A stretch of 64,000 nt of DNA, from contig OX485806.1 of assembly GCA_950295325.1 (NCBI GenBank), positions 2,356,001-2,420,000 of the forward strand. The letters run 5' to 3'. A program made the position numbers and the translations under genes. Below are positions 24,071-36,500 of this stretch, one piece after another. The stretch's first letter is position 1, and every line of letters starts with the position of its first letter. This DNA is from Polytrichum commune. Its lineage: Eukaryota > Streptophyta > Polytrichopsida > Polytrichales > Polytrichaceae. The notes under the pieces were generated by a model. It ran no database searches and was not told the origin of the DNA. It worked only from the letters and a program-made list of their open reading frames with translations.

Positions 24071-25551
24071 AGGTGACTCGGTTACCGGTGAACACCGTAC
24101 ATATTGTTTGTTTGTTTGTTGGGTTCCCTATCACAACTTTATTCATTAGGATATTGTGTACCTTGCCCCGTTCATGCTACATAGAGTTAAATATAGAAGA
24201 GAAAAAGGGGAAAAGAAATACAAGGGATCCATGTCTTAACAAAAAGCAAACTATTCTCCGTCGGCCATGTGACCCAAATCTAAGGTATGTGGGCGTTGCT
24301 AGGATCATACACCAAACAATGGGCCTTTGTCCGGTGGGCACTCCATGTCACTCAGGCGCTGTGAATGAAGGTGACTCGGTTACCGGTAAACACTGTACAT
24401 ATTGTTTGTTTGTTTGTTTGGTTCCCTATGACAACTTTATTCATTAGGACACTGTGTGCCCTGCCCCTTGCATGCCACAAACAATTAGCTATAGAAGAGG
24501 GAAAAGGGGAAAAGAAATACAAGGGATCCATGTCTTGACAAAAAGCAAACTATTCTCCGCCGGCCATGTGACCCAAATCTAAGGTATGTGGGCGTTGCTA
24601 GGATCATACACCAAACAATGGGCCTTTGTCAGGTGGGCACTCCACGTCATTGAGGCGCTATGAATGGAGGTGACTTGGTTACCGGTAAACATTGTACGTA
24701 TTGTTTGTTTGTTGGGTTCCCTATCACAACTTTATTCATTAGGACATTGTGTGCCTTGCCCCTTGCATACCACAAACAATTAGCTATAGAAGAGAAAAAG
24801 GGGGAAAAAAATACAAGGGATCCATGTCTTGACAAAAAAACAAACTATTCTCCGTCGGCCATGTGACCCAAATCTAAGGTATGTGGGCGTTGCTAGGATT
24901 AGACACCAAACAATGGGCCTTTGTCAGGTGGGCACTCCACGTCACTGAGGTGCTATGAATGGAGGTGAGTCGGTTACCGGCAAAGACTATACATATTGTT
25001 TGTTTGTTGGGTTCCCTATCACAACTTTATTCATTAGGACATTGTGTGCCCTGCCCCTTGCATGCCACAAACAATTAGCTATAGAAGAGAAAAAGGGGAA
25101 AAGAAGTACAAGGGATCCATGTCTTGACAAAAAGCAAACTATTCTCCGTCAGTCATGTGACCCAAATCTAAGGTATGTGGGCGTTGCTAGGATTAGACAC
25201 CAAACAATGGGCCTTTGTCAGGTGGGCACTCCACGTCACTGAGGTGCTATGAATGGAGGTGAGTCGGTTACCGGCAAAGACTATACATATTGTTTGTTTG
25301 TTGGGTTCCCTATCACAACTTTATTCATTAGGACATTGTGTGCCCTGCCCCTTGCATGCCACAAACAGTTAGCTATAGAAGAAAAAAAGGGGAAAAGAAA
25401 TACAAGGGATCCATGTCTTGACAAAAAGCAAACTATTCTCCGCCAGCCATGTGACCCAAATCTAAGGTATGTGGGCGGTGTTGTGATCAGACACCAAACA
25501 ATGGGCCTTTGTCCAATGGGCATTCCATGTCATTGAGGCACTGTGAATGAA
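24071..25551. repeat. five-unit tandem array, ~295-bp unit
   Basis: Units start at 24071, 24369, 24668, 24963 and 25257, each with AGGTGA.T.GGTTACCGG, and the array ends at 25551. Spacing is 298, 299, 295, 294 and 295 bp. Shared landmarks are TATTGTTTGTTTGTT, CTTTATTCATTAGGA, a BamHI-like AAGGGATCCATGTCTT and CCAAACAATGGGCCTTTGT. The last two units are almost identical and are the most similar pair, as expected of recent array growth by unequal exchange. Each of those carries an open frame of about 95 codons beginning MNGGESVTGKDYTYCLFVGF, but it matches no family I recognise and is probably incidental. Confidence 0.9.
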
Positions 25552-26700
25552 AGGTGTGGTTTCGTGGGAAGACCACATCCAAGCCATTCATCCACGGCGC
25601 CCCATGCTACGGTCTACGAAACTTCTCCGGCAGCCCGAAAAAAAACTTCCGACAGATGAAATTTTTGCTGATGAAAAATCGATGTTTGCAAGACGAAGGG
25701 ATTGATTGCTTGTCCGATTGTATTAGAGCGTTTGTGTGGGTTTATGAAGGTTCCCATAGGGTTCCCAAAGCTCCCAATGGAGTTCTCCGCAATCGACGGC
25801 CGAGATCATCCTAGTGCGCGAGTTGATGGGAGGCGTACACAACACCTCAATGACGTGGGTGAGGATTGAGTTGTTAACATTGCGGACATACACGTTGTTC
25901 CAGTCGACCTTGAACGAGGTATGGAGTTTCTATCTATCTATCTATCTATGTGGGTGTCATTCGATTCGTGTTTCATGTTCTCCAACTTTCACCAGTTAGG
26001 TTTACACAACAAAACTTGTGTTGCAATAGTAATCTACGATGAATTTATGCCAGATTGAGGAATTACCATTATAAATCTTAGGTATCCGAGTACCAATCAT
26101 TGGCTTGCGTAGAGGAAGAGTTAACACTTGGCACCGTCTCACTTTGTGCACCCTTGTTTACCTCCTCCTCAAGGCCTTCGGCCAACAATGCATCCAATTT
26201 ATGCATTCCATGTGTAAATCAATGTTATGTAGATACAATGTTTGTTTGTTTGTTTCTCCTAACTCAAGTGTATTGGCATGCTTAAAAGTAAGGTTTTCAC
26301 TTAAACTTAACTTATGTGTATTCGGCCTATCATATTTAAAGCATAAGCGTTTCCTCAACAAGATTGCCTAAACCTAAAAATATGACTATGGCAGGCAATT
26401 ATTAACTGTCTAATTGTTAGGTGATCAATTTTCACTTTGGGGGATAGAATGACATGTACACGTCATCTACATTTCTCTCATAATTTAGTATAGTTTTTTT
26501 TTTGTTTTTTTTTTTATGTGTGTGTTCAATGTGATGTGGCACACACGTCTATGGATGCACCATACGGACTTATGTGATGTCGGGCAATTGTCATGTATGA
26601 CAACTCTGTACTTTGGTAACTCTTAGATGAGTTTGTGATATGTCATTTTGTCATACATCAAAAAATTGGCGTGGACAAAGTCATGTGGAATGTGCCTTGG
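25552..26700. other. intergenic DNA with a dispersed-repeat copy
   Basis: No gene was found. A (CTAT)n microsatellite lies at about 25930-25948. About 25945-26045 is a copy of a dispersed repeat also seen at 54866-54975 (+), 52330-52445 (-) and 60112-60225 (-); shared words are CATGTTCTCCAACTT, ACACAACAAAACT.GTGTTGCAATAG and TACGATGAA. Confidence 0.55.
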
Positions 26701-27220
26701 ATTTCATAATGGTGACAAGGAAGGCTCCACCTTGGGAATGAGTGTCCGTGATGTAATTACGCCCAAAATGGATACATGTAGTCATACAAGAAAAGAAGAA
26801 GGAAAACCAACATCGGGCAATGTGACATGAATTTCATAATGGTGACAAGGAAGGCTCCACCTTGGGAATGAGTGTCCGTGATGTAATTACGCCCAAAATG
26901 GATACATGTAGTCATACAAGAAAAGAAGAAGGAAAACCAACATCGGGCAATGTGACATGAATTTCATAATGGTGACAAGGAAGGCTCCACCTTGGGAATG
27001 AGTGTCCGTGATGTAATTACGCCCAAAATGGATACATGTAGTCATACAAGAAAAGAAGAAGGAAAACCAACATCGGGCAATGTGACATGAATTTCATAAT
27101 GGTGACAAGGAAGGCTCCACCTCGGGAATGAGTGTCCGTGATGTAATTGCACCCAAAATGGATACATGTAGTCATACAAGAAAAGAAGAAGGAAAATTGA
27201 CATCGGGCAGTGTGACATGA
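26701..27220. repeat. four-unit tandem array, exact 130-bp period
   Basis: Units start at 26701, 26831, 26961 and 27091, each beginning ATTTCATAATGGTGACAAGG and ending CATCGGGCAATGTGACATGA. Units 1 to 3 are essentially identical; unit 4 carries several substitutions (CTCGGG, TTGCACCC, ATTGACATC, CAGTG). This gradient points to recent amplification of the left units. Confidence 0.95.
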
Positions 27221-27310
27221 ATTTGAGCTACGTTGGCCCTACCATGTTCAAGAGTCCCCTTGGTGTGGGGTGGGGTGGGGTTTATTGCCTACCAAGTAGT
27301 TGTACAACCC
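27221..27310 (+). repeat. dispersed repeat segment shared with 31645-31735
   Basis: GAATTTGAGC..CGTTGG.CCTACC and GGTGTGGGGTGGGG..TTTATTGCCTACC occur here and, in the same order and strand, at 31645-31735. The segment abuts the 130-bp array. No coding content was seen. Confidence 0.6.
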
Positions 27311-27629
27311 TCCCCATAACGGACAAATTTTAGTTGCATATCATTGCCCACAATGTCGAATGAACACATAATGCAGTAGCTAAGAATGGCTACAGATCAA
27401 GCCGGTCAAAGTCGGCTGTGGTTCTTTTTGGCATAGTTTCCTACTAGTGGTCGGAGGATATGTGTGTGCTTGCTGAAGGTCGTTCTTTCTTACTCCGTTG
27501 AAAGCATTCTCTACTCAACTCCATCGGCTCAAACACTAACTCTGCCGACTTCAAACTCTACAACCACTTCTGTGCTAAAATGTAATGTGTCCAACGAAAT
27601 AAAAAAGGATCATACAATCGCAGAGAAAT

Positions 27630-27776
27630 CATAACATTATTTAGATCCATTACAATGTTCTATGAGACTGACAACATTATGCGGAATATTCCTCACATTC
27701 AGTTTGAATGTGAGAAGTACTTTGCATAATATTGTCATCCGCACAAAATACTATTATGGATCTGAATAATGTTATG
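27630..27776. mobile_element. 147-bp foldback element, copy 1
   Basis: The whole element is a near-complete inverted repeat: CATAACATTATT.AGATCCAT at the left pairs with ATGGATCTGAATAATGTTATG at the right, and complementarity continues almost to the centre (CACATTCA/GAATGTGAG). A second copy of equal length lies at 28754-28900. It would fold into one long hairpin and is probably a foldback MITE. Confidence 0.85.
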
Positions 27777-28753
27777 ATGCTTGGGCCTAGTTCCTTGCCA
27801 ATTCAAGTGCCCATATTTGGACCCTAAACATCTAATGAACTATAGTCCACATCCAACATCACATTCCAATTCAAACTCAGAACCCTCCTTTCTGTGGTTC
27901 TGTTTACAAAAAAAAAGCATATAAAAATGGTTAGATTGTGTAAACCTTCATCTTTTGCCCAGATTCCATTTTTCACTAACTGCTTTGCGAATGTTACCTC
28001 ATAGATAACAAGCCTTAATTTCCACCATTCTTTTTTTTGGGTGTTACTTTACCACTCTCAACATCACAAGTTCAAATTGTAGTGTAAGTGTTTCAAAATT
28101 GCACTTATGGAGTTTTGATTAACAGGACTATGTAATCACGACTTATTGAACGGGTTTACGCTTTACTTCTAATCATTTTGGAAACCTTATACTTGCATGT
28201 GTAATGTCGACTTCTTTACCAAAGTAGTATTGCATATTGTCTTCCATACAACAACTTGGTCCTATGTATCATGTCGATCTACAAATATAATATTGACGTT
28301 GTTTGCAGCTTGTATGCACTCCCTAAGTGTCTTGAATACGTAAGGTGGGCAAGGTTGGCATGTGCACTTGGTAATGCTTGGTGGCATGCACAACAAGCAT
28401 TACATAACATACAAAATACACCATGCCCTGCGATATTTGTCACTAAGCCCTTTGTCATTGGCTTATGTTGGCTTAGTGTTATAATCAAGAGCCTTTCAAA
28501 AATTCATGGAGGCCTAAATGTGACTTGGGCACCTAAAATAATATACCCCTTACAATAACTGCATCATGGATAACCATGATCAGTTCAAAGTCAACATGCT
28601 CAAATTCATGTTGCTACATAACACCAACCTTTTTTTTTTCCTACCCCTTATAATAGAAGAGAATGTATAAATACCACCCATGTTGCTATCACAAGTAACA
28701 TCTATCTTCCTACATGATGAGGGGTTATTGGTAGTCGGAATGATATGAAGCTA

Positions 28754-28900
28754 CATAACATTATTCAGATCCATAACAGTGTTCTGTGGGACTGACAATA
28801 TTATGTGGAATATTCCCACATTCAATATGAATGTGGGGGAATATTCCACATAATATTGTCAATCCCACATAACATTGTTATGAAACTGAATAATGTTATG
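28754..28900. mobile_element. 147-bp foldback element, copy 2
   Basis: It is homologous to 27630-27776, with the same terminal CATAACATTATTCAGATCCA and inverted right end, and with a longer, cleaner central palindrome (GAATATTCCCACATTCA against its complement). It contains no reading frame. The two copies lie 1.1 kb apart. Confidence 0.85.
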
Positions 28901-29128
28901 CAAGCTTAAAGGCTTTGAAGAATGTGTGGAGAATTTGTTGTCAGTGTCCAAGGAGGATTTTGGGCACAATTGGTCGAGATCCTATTGTTTCCAATACGAG
29001 TTGATATCATTTGGATTGTCTTTGTGTAAATTGAGGAATATTCTATAAATTCCTCTAAATGGGTCGGTAACTTTCCTGAAGTCTCGAATTTGAACTGGTC
29101 ATTTCTCAAATAACCGGTTGATCTGTAA

Positions 29129-29510
29129 CTACACTAAATATCATATTTAGTGTCATATGGTATTTAATGTCATTATGGTAACTTTTTGGGTGACATTTCT
29201 GATGGATAAGTACACAAATACTAGCATGGATGATGCATGAGTTCATCCATCTGCCAAAACCCTACCTTCTTTTGTCAGCAACTTGTGATGACATATTGTC
29301 ATGGATGATTGAAATTTGGATGAAAATTCACTTGGTAAGTGATAGTAATTGCAACACTATAAATCTATAATCCCCCAAAAAATTACAAGGAATGACAAAC
29401 AATGTTCGGCTAACATTTAGTGTTGGTGACATTATACTGCTATTTACAATTAGTATTGAGCAAGACATTTAGAATTGGTGACACTACATATCATATTTAG
29501 TGTGGCTGTC
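29129..29510. mobile_element. MITE-like element with ACACTAAATAT inverted ends
   Basis: ACTACACTAAATATCATATT at the left matches the reverse complement of the right end (TGACACTACATATCATATTT...) over about 27 bp. The terminus resembles that of the element at 1038-1270. The body is non-coding. Confidence 0.45.
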
Positions 29511-30781
29511 GGTTCTCCCCCATTCATTGTTTGTTGTGATGTTGGGAAGTGTTTTGTAAATATTGTGTTATGGGAGATCTTGTAGTTCGAGCCTAAAAGA
29601 GCCTTGTCAGATTCGTAAATGTTTGACCCCGAAGCAATCCAATCCACGTCATTTGAGATGAATCAACCACAAAGCTATAGGGGGGGGGGGGTTGTCAAGT
29701 GTTGATGCTGAATGGATGAGAGGTACGCTTGTATGCTGTCATTCCCTCTCTACAAAGCATGGGAAAGGAAGGTTTTTGCCTATAAGGTAGACATCTTATG
29801 ATAGACACTTTGAGCATTACAATTTTATATTGAGCTTGAAATTTTTATCAATTTATTTAATTTGAACTAGCATTTACACTACAAGCTAAACTGCCTCAAG
29901 AATACATGAATTGCAGCATATCTAAGTTATGTAGGAATGCTCAAAGTCAAAAGCTTCATTTGATCGTTTGTAGTTTGACAAAGATTGCAAGTTAAAGTGG
30001 GGTTTTATAGTAGGGAGCACATGTACATAATTAGGTGTAGTGTTGCAACTGCATGCCCTTCAAAAACAATCGTGTGGCCCAAGTTTTGCACAAAGTGTGA
30101 AATCCCTTCACTTGTACTTACTGTCAATACTTTGCACCTTAAAATATTTTAGTTGTAACAATAGTGAGTTTTCATATGCATGTAATTGCTTGATATCTTT
30201 GATGGTATCTAGAATTTGATATGATTGCTAATGCATCAATAAATGTGTTTCTTTGTGTTGGGTGAGATTAAGTTGAGGCATTGTGAACATCATAGAATAA
30301 GTTAACTTGGTTGTTTCAATTCAACCACCCACCTTGCACTATCTCACATGACATAATAGACTTCTAGCCCACCATGAATTGGGGATGCACCCACTTCAAT
30401 CAAATTGTACGGAGCCACATTATGAAAAATATTGAACTCCATACCAACTTGCCTACACGTACATTATAAGCAATGTTGTGGCTAATAATGAAGTCTCTTT
30501 CACACACATCACAAATTGCAATAAGACAAAGTTTTTTTTTGGAGGGAGTTGCTAACTTATCAAGGAATGTTTATTGTCCATAGAAGGGACCAAAAACGTG
30601 TGTTGGAATCGGGGCATTGATGAACTTGGGTGCTTGAAGCTTCTACCTTACTGTTGTTGGTGTCAAACAACAACATGATTCATTCACCCTAGTCTATTCC
30701 AATTTTAATTTTCAATTACAATTTGCGTGTTTTTGTCCTTCATGAGGACCTTCAAAAGAGTCTCAAAATCAAGTGATTTTA
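29511..30781. other. intergenic DNA
   Basis: No gene was seen. Landmarks are a G10 homopolymer at about 29682 and a short repeat with GATGAGAGGTACGCTTGTATG (about 29713) that also occurs near 22615, 59948 and 63745. Confidence 0.5.
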
Positions 30782-31281
30782 GGGCCACTTCATACACGAG
30801 ACTGATAACCCATGTCCATTACACTTCAAGCTATTCTCATTGGTGCAAAAGGCGGAGCCGGTCTAAGTTCGCTTCACACTATGCTTGAGGGACCAACGGA
30901 GTATGTGAATGCAAGATGGATGTAAAGTCTACGTGGATTTCTACATGGCATCGAATGGATCATGTTTCATGGTCACTTGGACCAGTTTCCAAACCCACCT
31001 CTTGGAGGTAGGCCTAACACAAAACCGGGAGACCATGACACTCAGAAAGCTCACAACCATTAATTTATGCTATTTTATCATGTGTGAGGACCCGCATGAA
31101 TAAAAATTCGTTGAAATAGCATTTGATTGAAGGCCCAGTCACATATAACTTCACACTACACTTGAGGGTCCGTGACCACACCACATGATTTTGGAGGTGT
31201 GTTGGGACGGCCTTTGGACACTTTCTTTTGGGCTCCCACAATTTCATGGTCACAGCTCTTGGCTCATGTGTGAAGTGGCCA
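30782..31281 (+). mobile_element. Tourist-like MITE, copy 2 (500 bp)
   Basis: It starts GGGCCACTTCATACACGAG and ends CTCATGTGTGAAGTGGCCA, an inverted pair. TTA flanks both sides, which fits the 3-bp target duplication of PIF/Harbinger MITEs. It is homologous throughout to 38926-39392 and, inverted, to 1450-1972. It is non-coding. Confidence 0.75.
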
Positions 31282-31772
31282 TTAGTAGCTAGATGTGACC
31301 ATGTCTTCGAGATCTTCCATGGTTTGCATCATTTTCATCATATACTTAGCAAACCACATGTCGCAAATGCAATAACAAGTGACCATGTTGCACACGTGAT
31401 TCATGGATACTGCCTCGTTGCATGGAAAATTTTGCATCATCCAAAGTGACATGGTGGAATTCGTGATTACATATAATTCTTGGATAGCGTGACAACTACC
31501 CATGACAATGTTCTATCTCTTATATATGTAGATACTTTTTTCTTACAATTTAAATGAAAGTAGAAAACATGCATAAATCACAAGAGAATCTTATGCATTC
31601 ATTAATGAGAGGATGTATCCTATATTAACTAAATAAATAACCAACGCCGGGCAATCCGACTTGAATTTGAGCATGTTGGTCCTACCCTGCTCAAGAATCC
31701 TCTTGGTGCAGGGTGGGGTTTATTGCCTACCTTGCGATGGGTGGGCTCTTGGCTTCCTACCTACTTAGCTAG

Positions 31773-31890
31773 TTTTTTTTTTTTTTTTTTTTTTTGGGTC
31801 AAGTAGAGAGAAGATTTCACAGCGGGAATTGAACTGCCAACCACTTCATTTGGAAATGGGTACCTCTCCACTATCACCCGGTAGTTTAGG
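31773..31890 (-). mobile_element. tRNA-derived SINE with poly(A) tail
   Basis: Read on the minus strand, the element has an RNA polymerase III A box TAGTGGAGAGG (31873-31863), a B box GTTCAATTCC (about 31834-31825) at tRNA-like spacing, a short unrelated body, and a 23-base poly(A) tail (the T run at 31773-31795 on the plus strand). This order is that of a short tRNA-type SINE. Its 5' end is set only approximately. A decayed tRNA gene would not explain the tail. Confidence 0.7.
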
Positions 31891-33533
31891 GTCATCTAGG
31901 ACCTCTATCTTATACTAGTTTATTCCTAACTCAAAATACACTAACCTTCATAGCATTTGAGTTATGGTTCCACCCACCCATTTGTAGTAAGTGAACAAGA
32001 TGATTCAACTAAGTCAACATGTAGGAAATCAAGAGATCGTTTTCGAAGATTGTGCAAGATTGTCTATGCATGTTCAAGATGTTTGCATTTGAAAAGAGGC
32101 TATATTCCCTAATACTTGTAAATCTTGTTTCATGATTACAAATAGATTTGTGCTTACCTATTTAAACATGTTAAATGTAGAAAATGATTCAACCATAGGA
32201 TTGAGTAATGTTATGTTGACAAACATGTGGAGCATATAATATTATTTATCACTCTACAAACAACTTAGAGCACACACTAATTTTCTTGAAATGTATGGTA
32301 AATGAGCATGTACTCATGAATTTAGTAGCACTCTGTAAAAGTTTCAACCCTCACCAATTTTGAGACTTGGCAAATAACGAGTGTTTCAAGAAATTAGAAC
32401 CACACACACTAAATGGGATAATCAGTGTACATCAAAAAGGGATCTGTGATGCTAATTTGGGGGTGAAATCTGCATCAAAAAGAAACATCTGAATTACAAG
32501 CAGATCCCAATGTCCCACCTTCAACACTCATGGCTGCAACCTATGCATGAGAGCACTTGAGGTTAAACTCCCCCCTTCACCATCAATTGCCCAAGGTGGA
32601 AGAGCCTAAACACATAGCGGACTACCTCCCTGGAACAAATTAGGACAAAGTTCAAGGCACTTGGATCATTTTGGAGATTGCCAAGCCTGTCATAGTTCTC
32701 CAAATGGCACGGTATGAAGCAATCCTGATTTTATCACTTTCAGATGATGGGAGATACGTTGGTTTTGTTTTCATCCAACATTAACCATGACAATATGTCA
32801 AATAGATGTAGCCATTGAAGTTACATATTTGGACTTTGTTTGAAGTTTTAATGGGGGCTCAGAGTCTATTGATTTAATTGTGGGCTGTTTGAATTTCAAA
32901 ATTGCATGCCCCAACCTTTCGTTTCCATGATGAACTTCCCATTCAGTTTTTATGATGGTTTTTGGCAGTATGAAGCCAACACAATTACACAAACCTATGG
33001 CAGAACAGATGGCATCTGAAAGTAATTAGGAACCTTAGAAGGCATGGTAAGTTTCTGGGGATACAGTGCTGTGCAAGGACAGAGTCCTCTACTGATGCCT
33101 CATCATCAAGATTGGAAGCAACCAAAGATGCAAAGCAAAGATGCAAGATAATCAACTAGTGTAACATTCTTTGTGCATACTTCATAATATATGATAGCAG
33201 TTTCCATTTCTTGTGGAAATATGTCCAAACAAACCTGTTAAGTTCACCTCATTAGCTCTGAGCATGTATGCAGGTTTTTAAAAGCCTAATATTTTGGCAG
33301 GTTTGAAAAACACACGAACTGAAATGTCATGATGGCAGCTTATCACCTTCTCCTGAATTTCTGACGAGACAGCCCTGGCAGCTCCGACCCCAACACATGG
33401 GTGCAGATTTTACAACTTTCCTATAATTTGGCAGAAGAAAAAGATAAAAGAAAAAAACAACAACAACACCGTGAAGCAAGCACAACATCATGGCTTGGTC
33501 TGAATTTCTGAGCAAAGCATCACAGCTCACAGC
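31891..33533. other. intergenic DNA downstream of the phosphogluconolactonase gene
   Basis: No gene was found. The right-hand few hundred bases (about 33.2-33.5 kb) are presumably the 3' UTR of the minus-strand gene that ends at 33534. Confidence 0.5.
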
Positions 33534-36500
33534 TCACAGCTTTGAAGCAGCAGGTTTGTCAGCAAACCAGATGAGCTTCCCGTTCAGTGGCCGTGCACTT
33601 TGCGACGGCAGCTCACCCAGTGGCAGCTCCTCCCCAAAAACCTTGGCCATCATCTCGGCCTTCCCCTCACCGTTGGCAACAAATGTAATGTTTGCAGCTG
33701 CTTGCACGACGGGCAATGTGAAGGTGATCCTTTCGGGTGGGGGTTTGGGTGAGTCGGTAATTGGGGCAATCCACCGGTCCTTCACATGGACGAGAGGGTG
33801 GTGTGGGAACAAAGAGCAGCAATGACCGTCAGGTCCCATACCCAGTAACAAAAGATCAAATCTCGGGTACCCATCATTTGTGGGTATAATGCCGGCTTTT
33901 GTCAGCTGTTTGATGCACATCTCATAATCTTCGGCAGCAGCTTCGGTTGAAAGCGTGTCATTGATTGCATACACTTGTCCTGATGGAATTGGTACCTGCA
34001 ATAGGGAGAGAAGCACAATTTCGTCATTAACAAATTAAAAAAAAAAGTGGCTTTGCCACGAGAGGCTCTGTCCTAAAATGACATTTTAAAAGTAAATGTT
34101 TTTGAACTACTAGCTCTTTTCAAATTAAATTGGAGCTTCCACTGAGCTTCCATTGAATTTCACCAAACCTTGTCCATTAAGTTCTGACATGCAGTAACTG
34201 CGCCCTATTACCACTCAAAGGCAGTCTCCACAATGCCTCTATCCCATTATATGGACAGAGCCAACAAAGACCATGAAACCTTAAACCCTACACCCTAAAA
34301 TTTAAGGATGAGGACTTCAACAGGGCTTCTTCAATGGTGTTGAGCATTTGATCAGGTTTGATATCAATTTTTGATGCCCGCAAAATTAAGAGCAGCGTTT
34401 ACAAGACTTGGTCCTCAACAATGACAACAACAGCCAAATGCCAAACCATTAGTTAGTAGTTGTGAACTCTGAGGACAAGGACCTTGAGGGGGCTTTTTCA
34501 ATGTTATTATAAACATGATGAGCTTCAATGTCCTTTTTCATGGACGCAAAACTCAGAGCAATGTGTGCCAAGACTTGATCCTCAATGACAACAAAAACTG
34601 CCAAATGTGAAACAATTTGAGAGTGGAGTCCAAAAGTACAAGATTTCATGGAGAAGATGTTGTCCATGCTGGTGTGTAGCTGAGTTGCATTGTAGTAGAT
34701 ATGAAGGGGGAAACAGACTTGGACAAGAACATCAACAACACGAAATTTCATTAAACAGCTCAATTATTCTTGCAAGCATAAAGTCTTAGCATGGAGAGCA
34801 GCATGACTTCGTCATAAAGAATTCACAGAAAAGAGGACACTTGCACAAGCAGACCACAGGACACAGAACTCCAAGAATGGGAACTTTGAGGGGGCTTCCT
34901 CAATGGTATGGAGCAATTTATTGGCTTTAATGTCAGTTTTGATTCATGCTATTTCAATTTTTACAGGTTTCCAATTTGAGACAGTTTCATTTTTTAATGA
35001 AAATGAGGGCACTAGAAGTGGAGACAAAATCAGTCTCCTTCAAGAGGACCTCTCGTTTGCACTAGTGCAATCACAAATTTGCACTTGAGTTGTGTGGTCA
35101 TGGAATACTTTTTGCGATGATGTGGATCCCTTCTATTTTTTTCCTTTTGCTAAATAATTTTGGCATGGGATAGGGGACCCAACAACCTCAGAGTGACGTA
35201 TGACAGGACTTCATCCTCAACCAACACAAACACTGCCAAACCAATTTGTTGGTCATTGGCCGACGTACCAGAACTCGTTGAAAAGATGGCATCCACATTG
35301 ACTTGTAGGTAATTTGAATTGTAGTAGGTATGAAGCGGAAACAGACTTGACCAGTAACACCAGAAACAAAAATCTCATCAAACACCCAAATTATTTCTGC
35401 AAGCATTACAGTTCAAGAGGAATCACAGATATACCTTTGACAGAAGCCCGTCCCAAGCCAGCTTGTAGTTGCTATCAGGATGGTCCTTCTTCACCACTCG
35501 CTCATCCGCCCAAAAGACATGCCACCTTGCCCAGTCTACAGTCTCCAAATAAGGTGACTCGCAGAGCTTACTGTGAATTTGTCAACAACCAATAAATTAG
35601 CTTCTACCAAAAACTGACTTTTTTTGTCATTTGGAGCAGATCCAGAAACCATGATTTATATATCACCACCAACAAACCAAAGCATGGCATTTTGGCTGCA
35701 CAAACTTCCTTCATAACCTGAAGTAATCCTAACTTGCTTTTCAGTCCATCAAGTAAGTATCCTATAATTCAAATGTATGCCCACAAGCAATCTACAGAAA
35801 GTTTGGTCATAAAGCAGTAAATTAGCTTCTCCAAACAACTGGCTTTCTATGTCATTTTGAGCACACCCAGAAACCGCCATTCACATATTACCATCTAGAA
35901 ATCAAAGTATGGGATATTGGCTGCCCGTCCTTCCTTAAGGACCTGAAGAAACCCTAAATTACTTTCTAAACATTTAAGTAACAATCCTACAATTAAAATG
36001 TAATCCCAAAAACAATATCCTCATAAGTATTGAATTTCAAACAACACTTCCAGATTAAGGTAACCAGTAAATCATAGATAATAATCAAGAGACATTGTTA
36101 ATCCAAAGCTTGTAGAGGGTTATATTCTCAAGAAAAAGCAATCAAAATGATAGAATTGAAACTAGAATGAAATAGAAAACAAATCATCTGCGACATTTCC
36201 AGAGGTAGCGGCAAGACTCAAGCAACTTGCCTTATAGCATGTGTACTAAGACTCCAGTTTAAGCAGAAGGAAACAAAGAGATATAAGACATAACCTTGAA
36301 GTAGGAGAAACAAAAGAAATCAAGAGGAAATTAGCCCTAAAATTCCAGTGAAAAAAAGTGCAATGCAGAATCTCTAGAATCTTCAGACTAAGCACAGCTC
36401 CCCTGATCATGTCCCTGACTTAGGACCTAATGCAAATTCAGATGCACCAAAAGTGCTCGCATCACATGAGTGTATCAACATAGCAAGACCTAGGAATTGA

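Noticed and set aside
24955-25536. Two 95-codon frames in the tandem array as genes
   Set aside because: They are the same repeat unit; other units are frameshifted or interrupted, and no family resemblance was seen.
26701-27220. Possible CRISPR-like array
   Set aside because: The 130-bp units are contiguous with no distinct spacers, and the genome is a plant nucleus.
31821-31885. tRNA gene
   Set aside because: A and B boxes exist, but the flanks do not form an acceptor stem and a poly(A) tail follows, so a SINE fits better.
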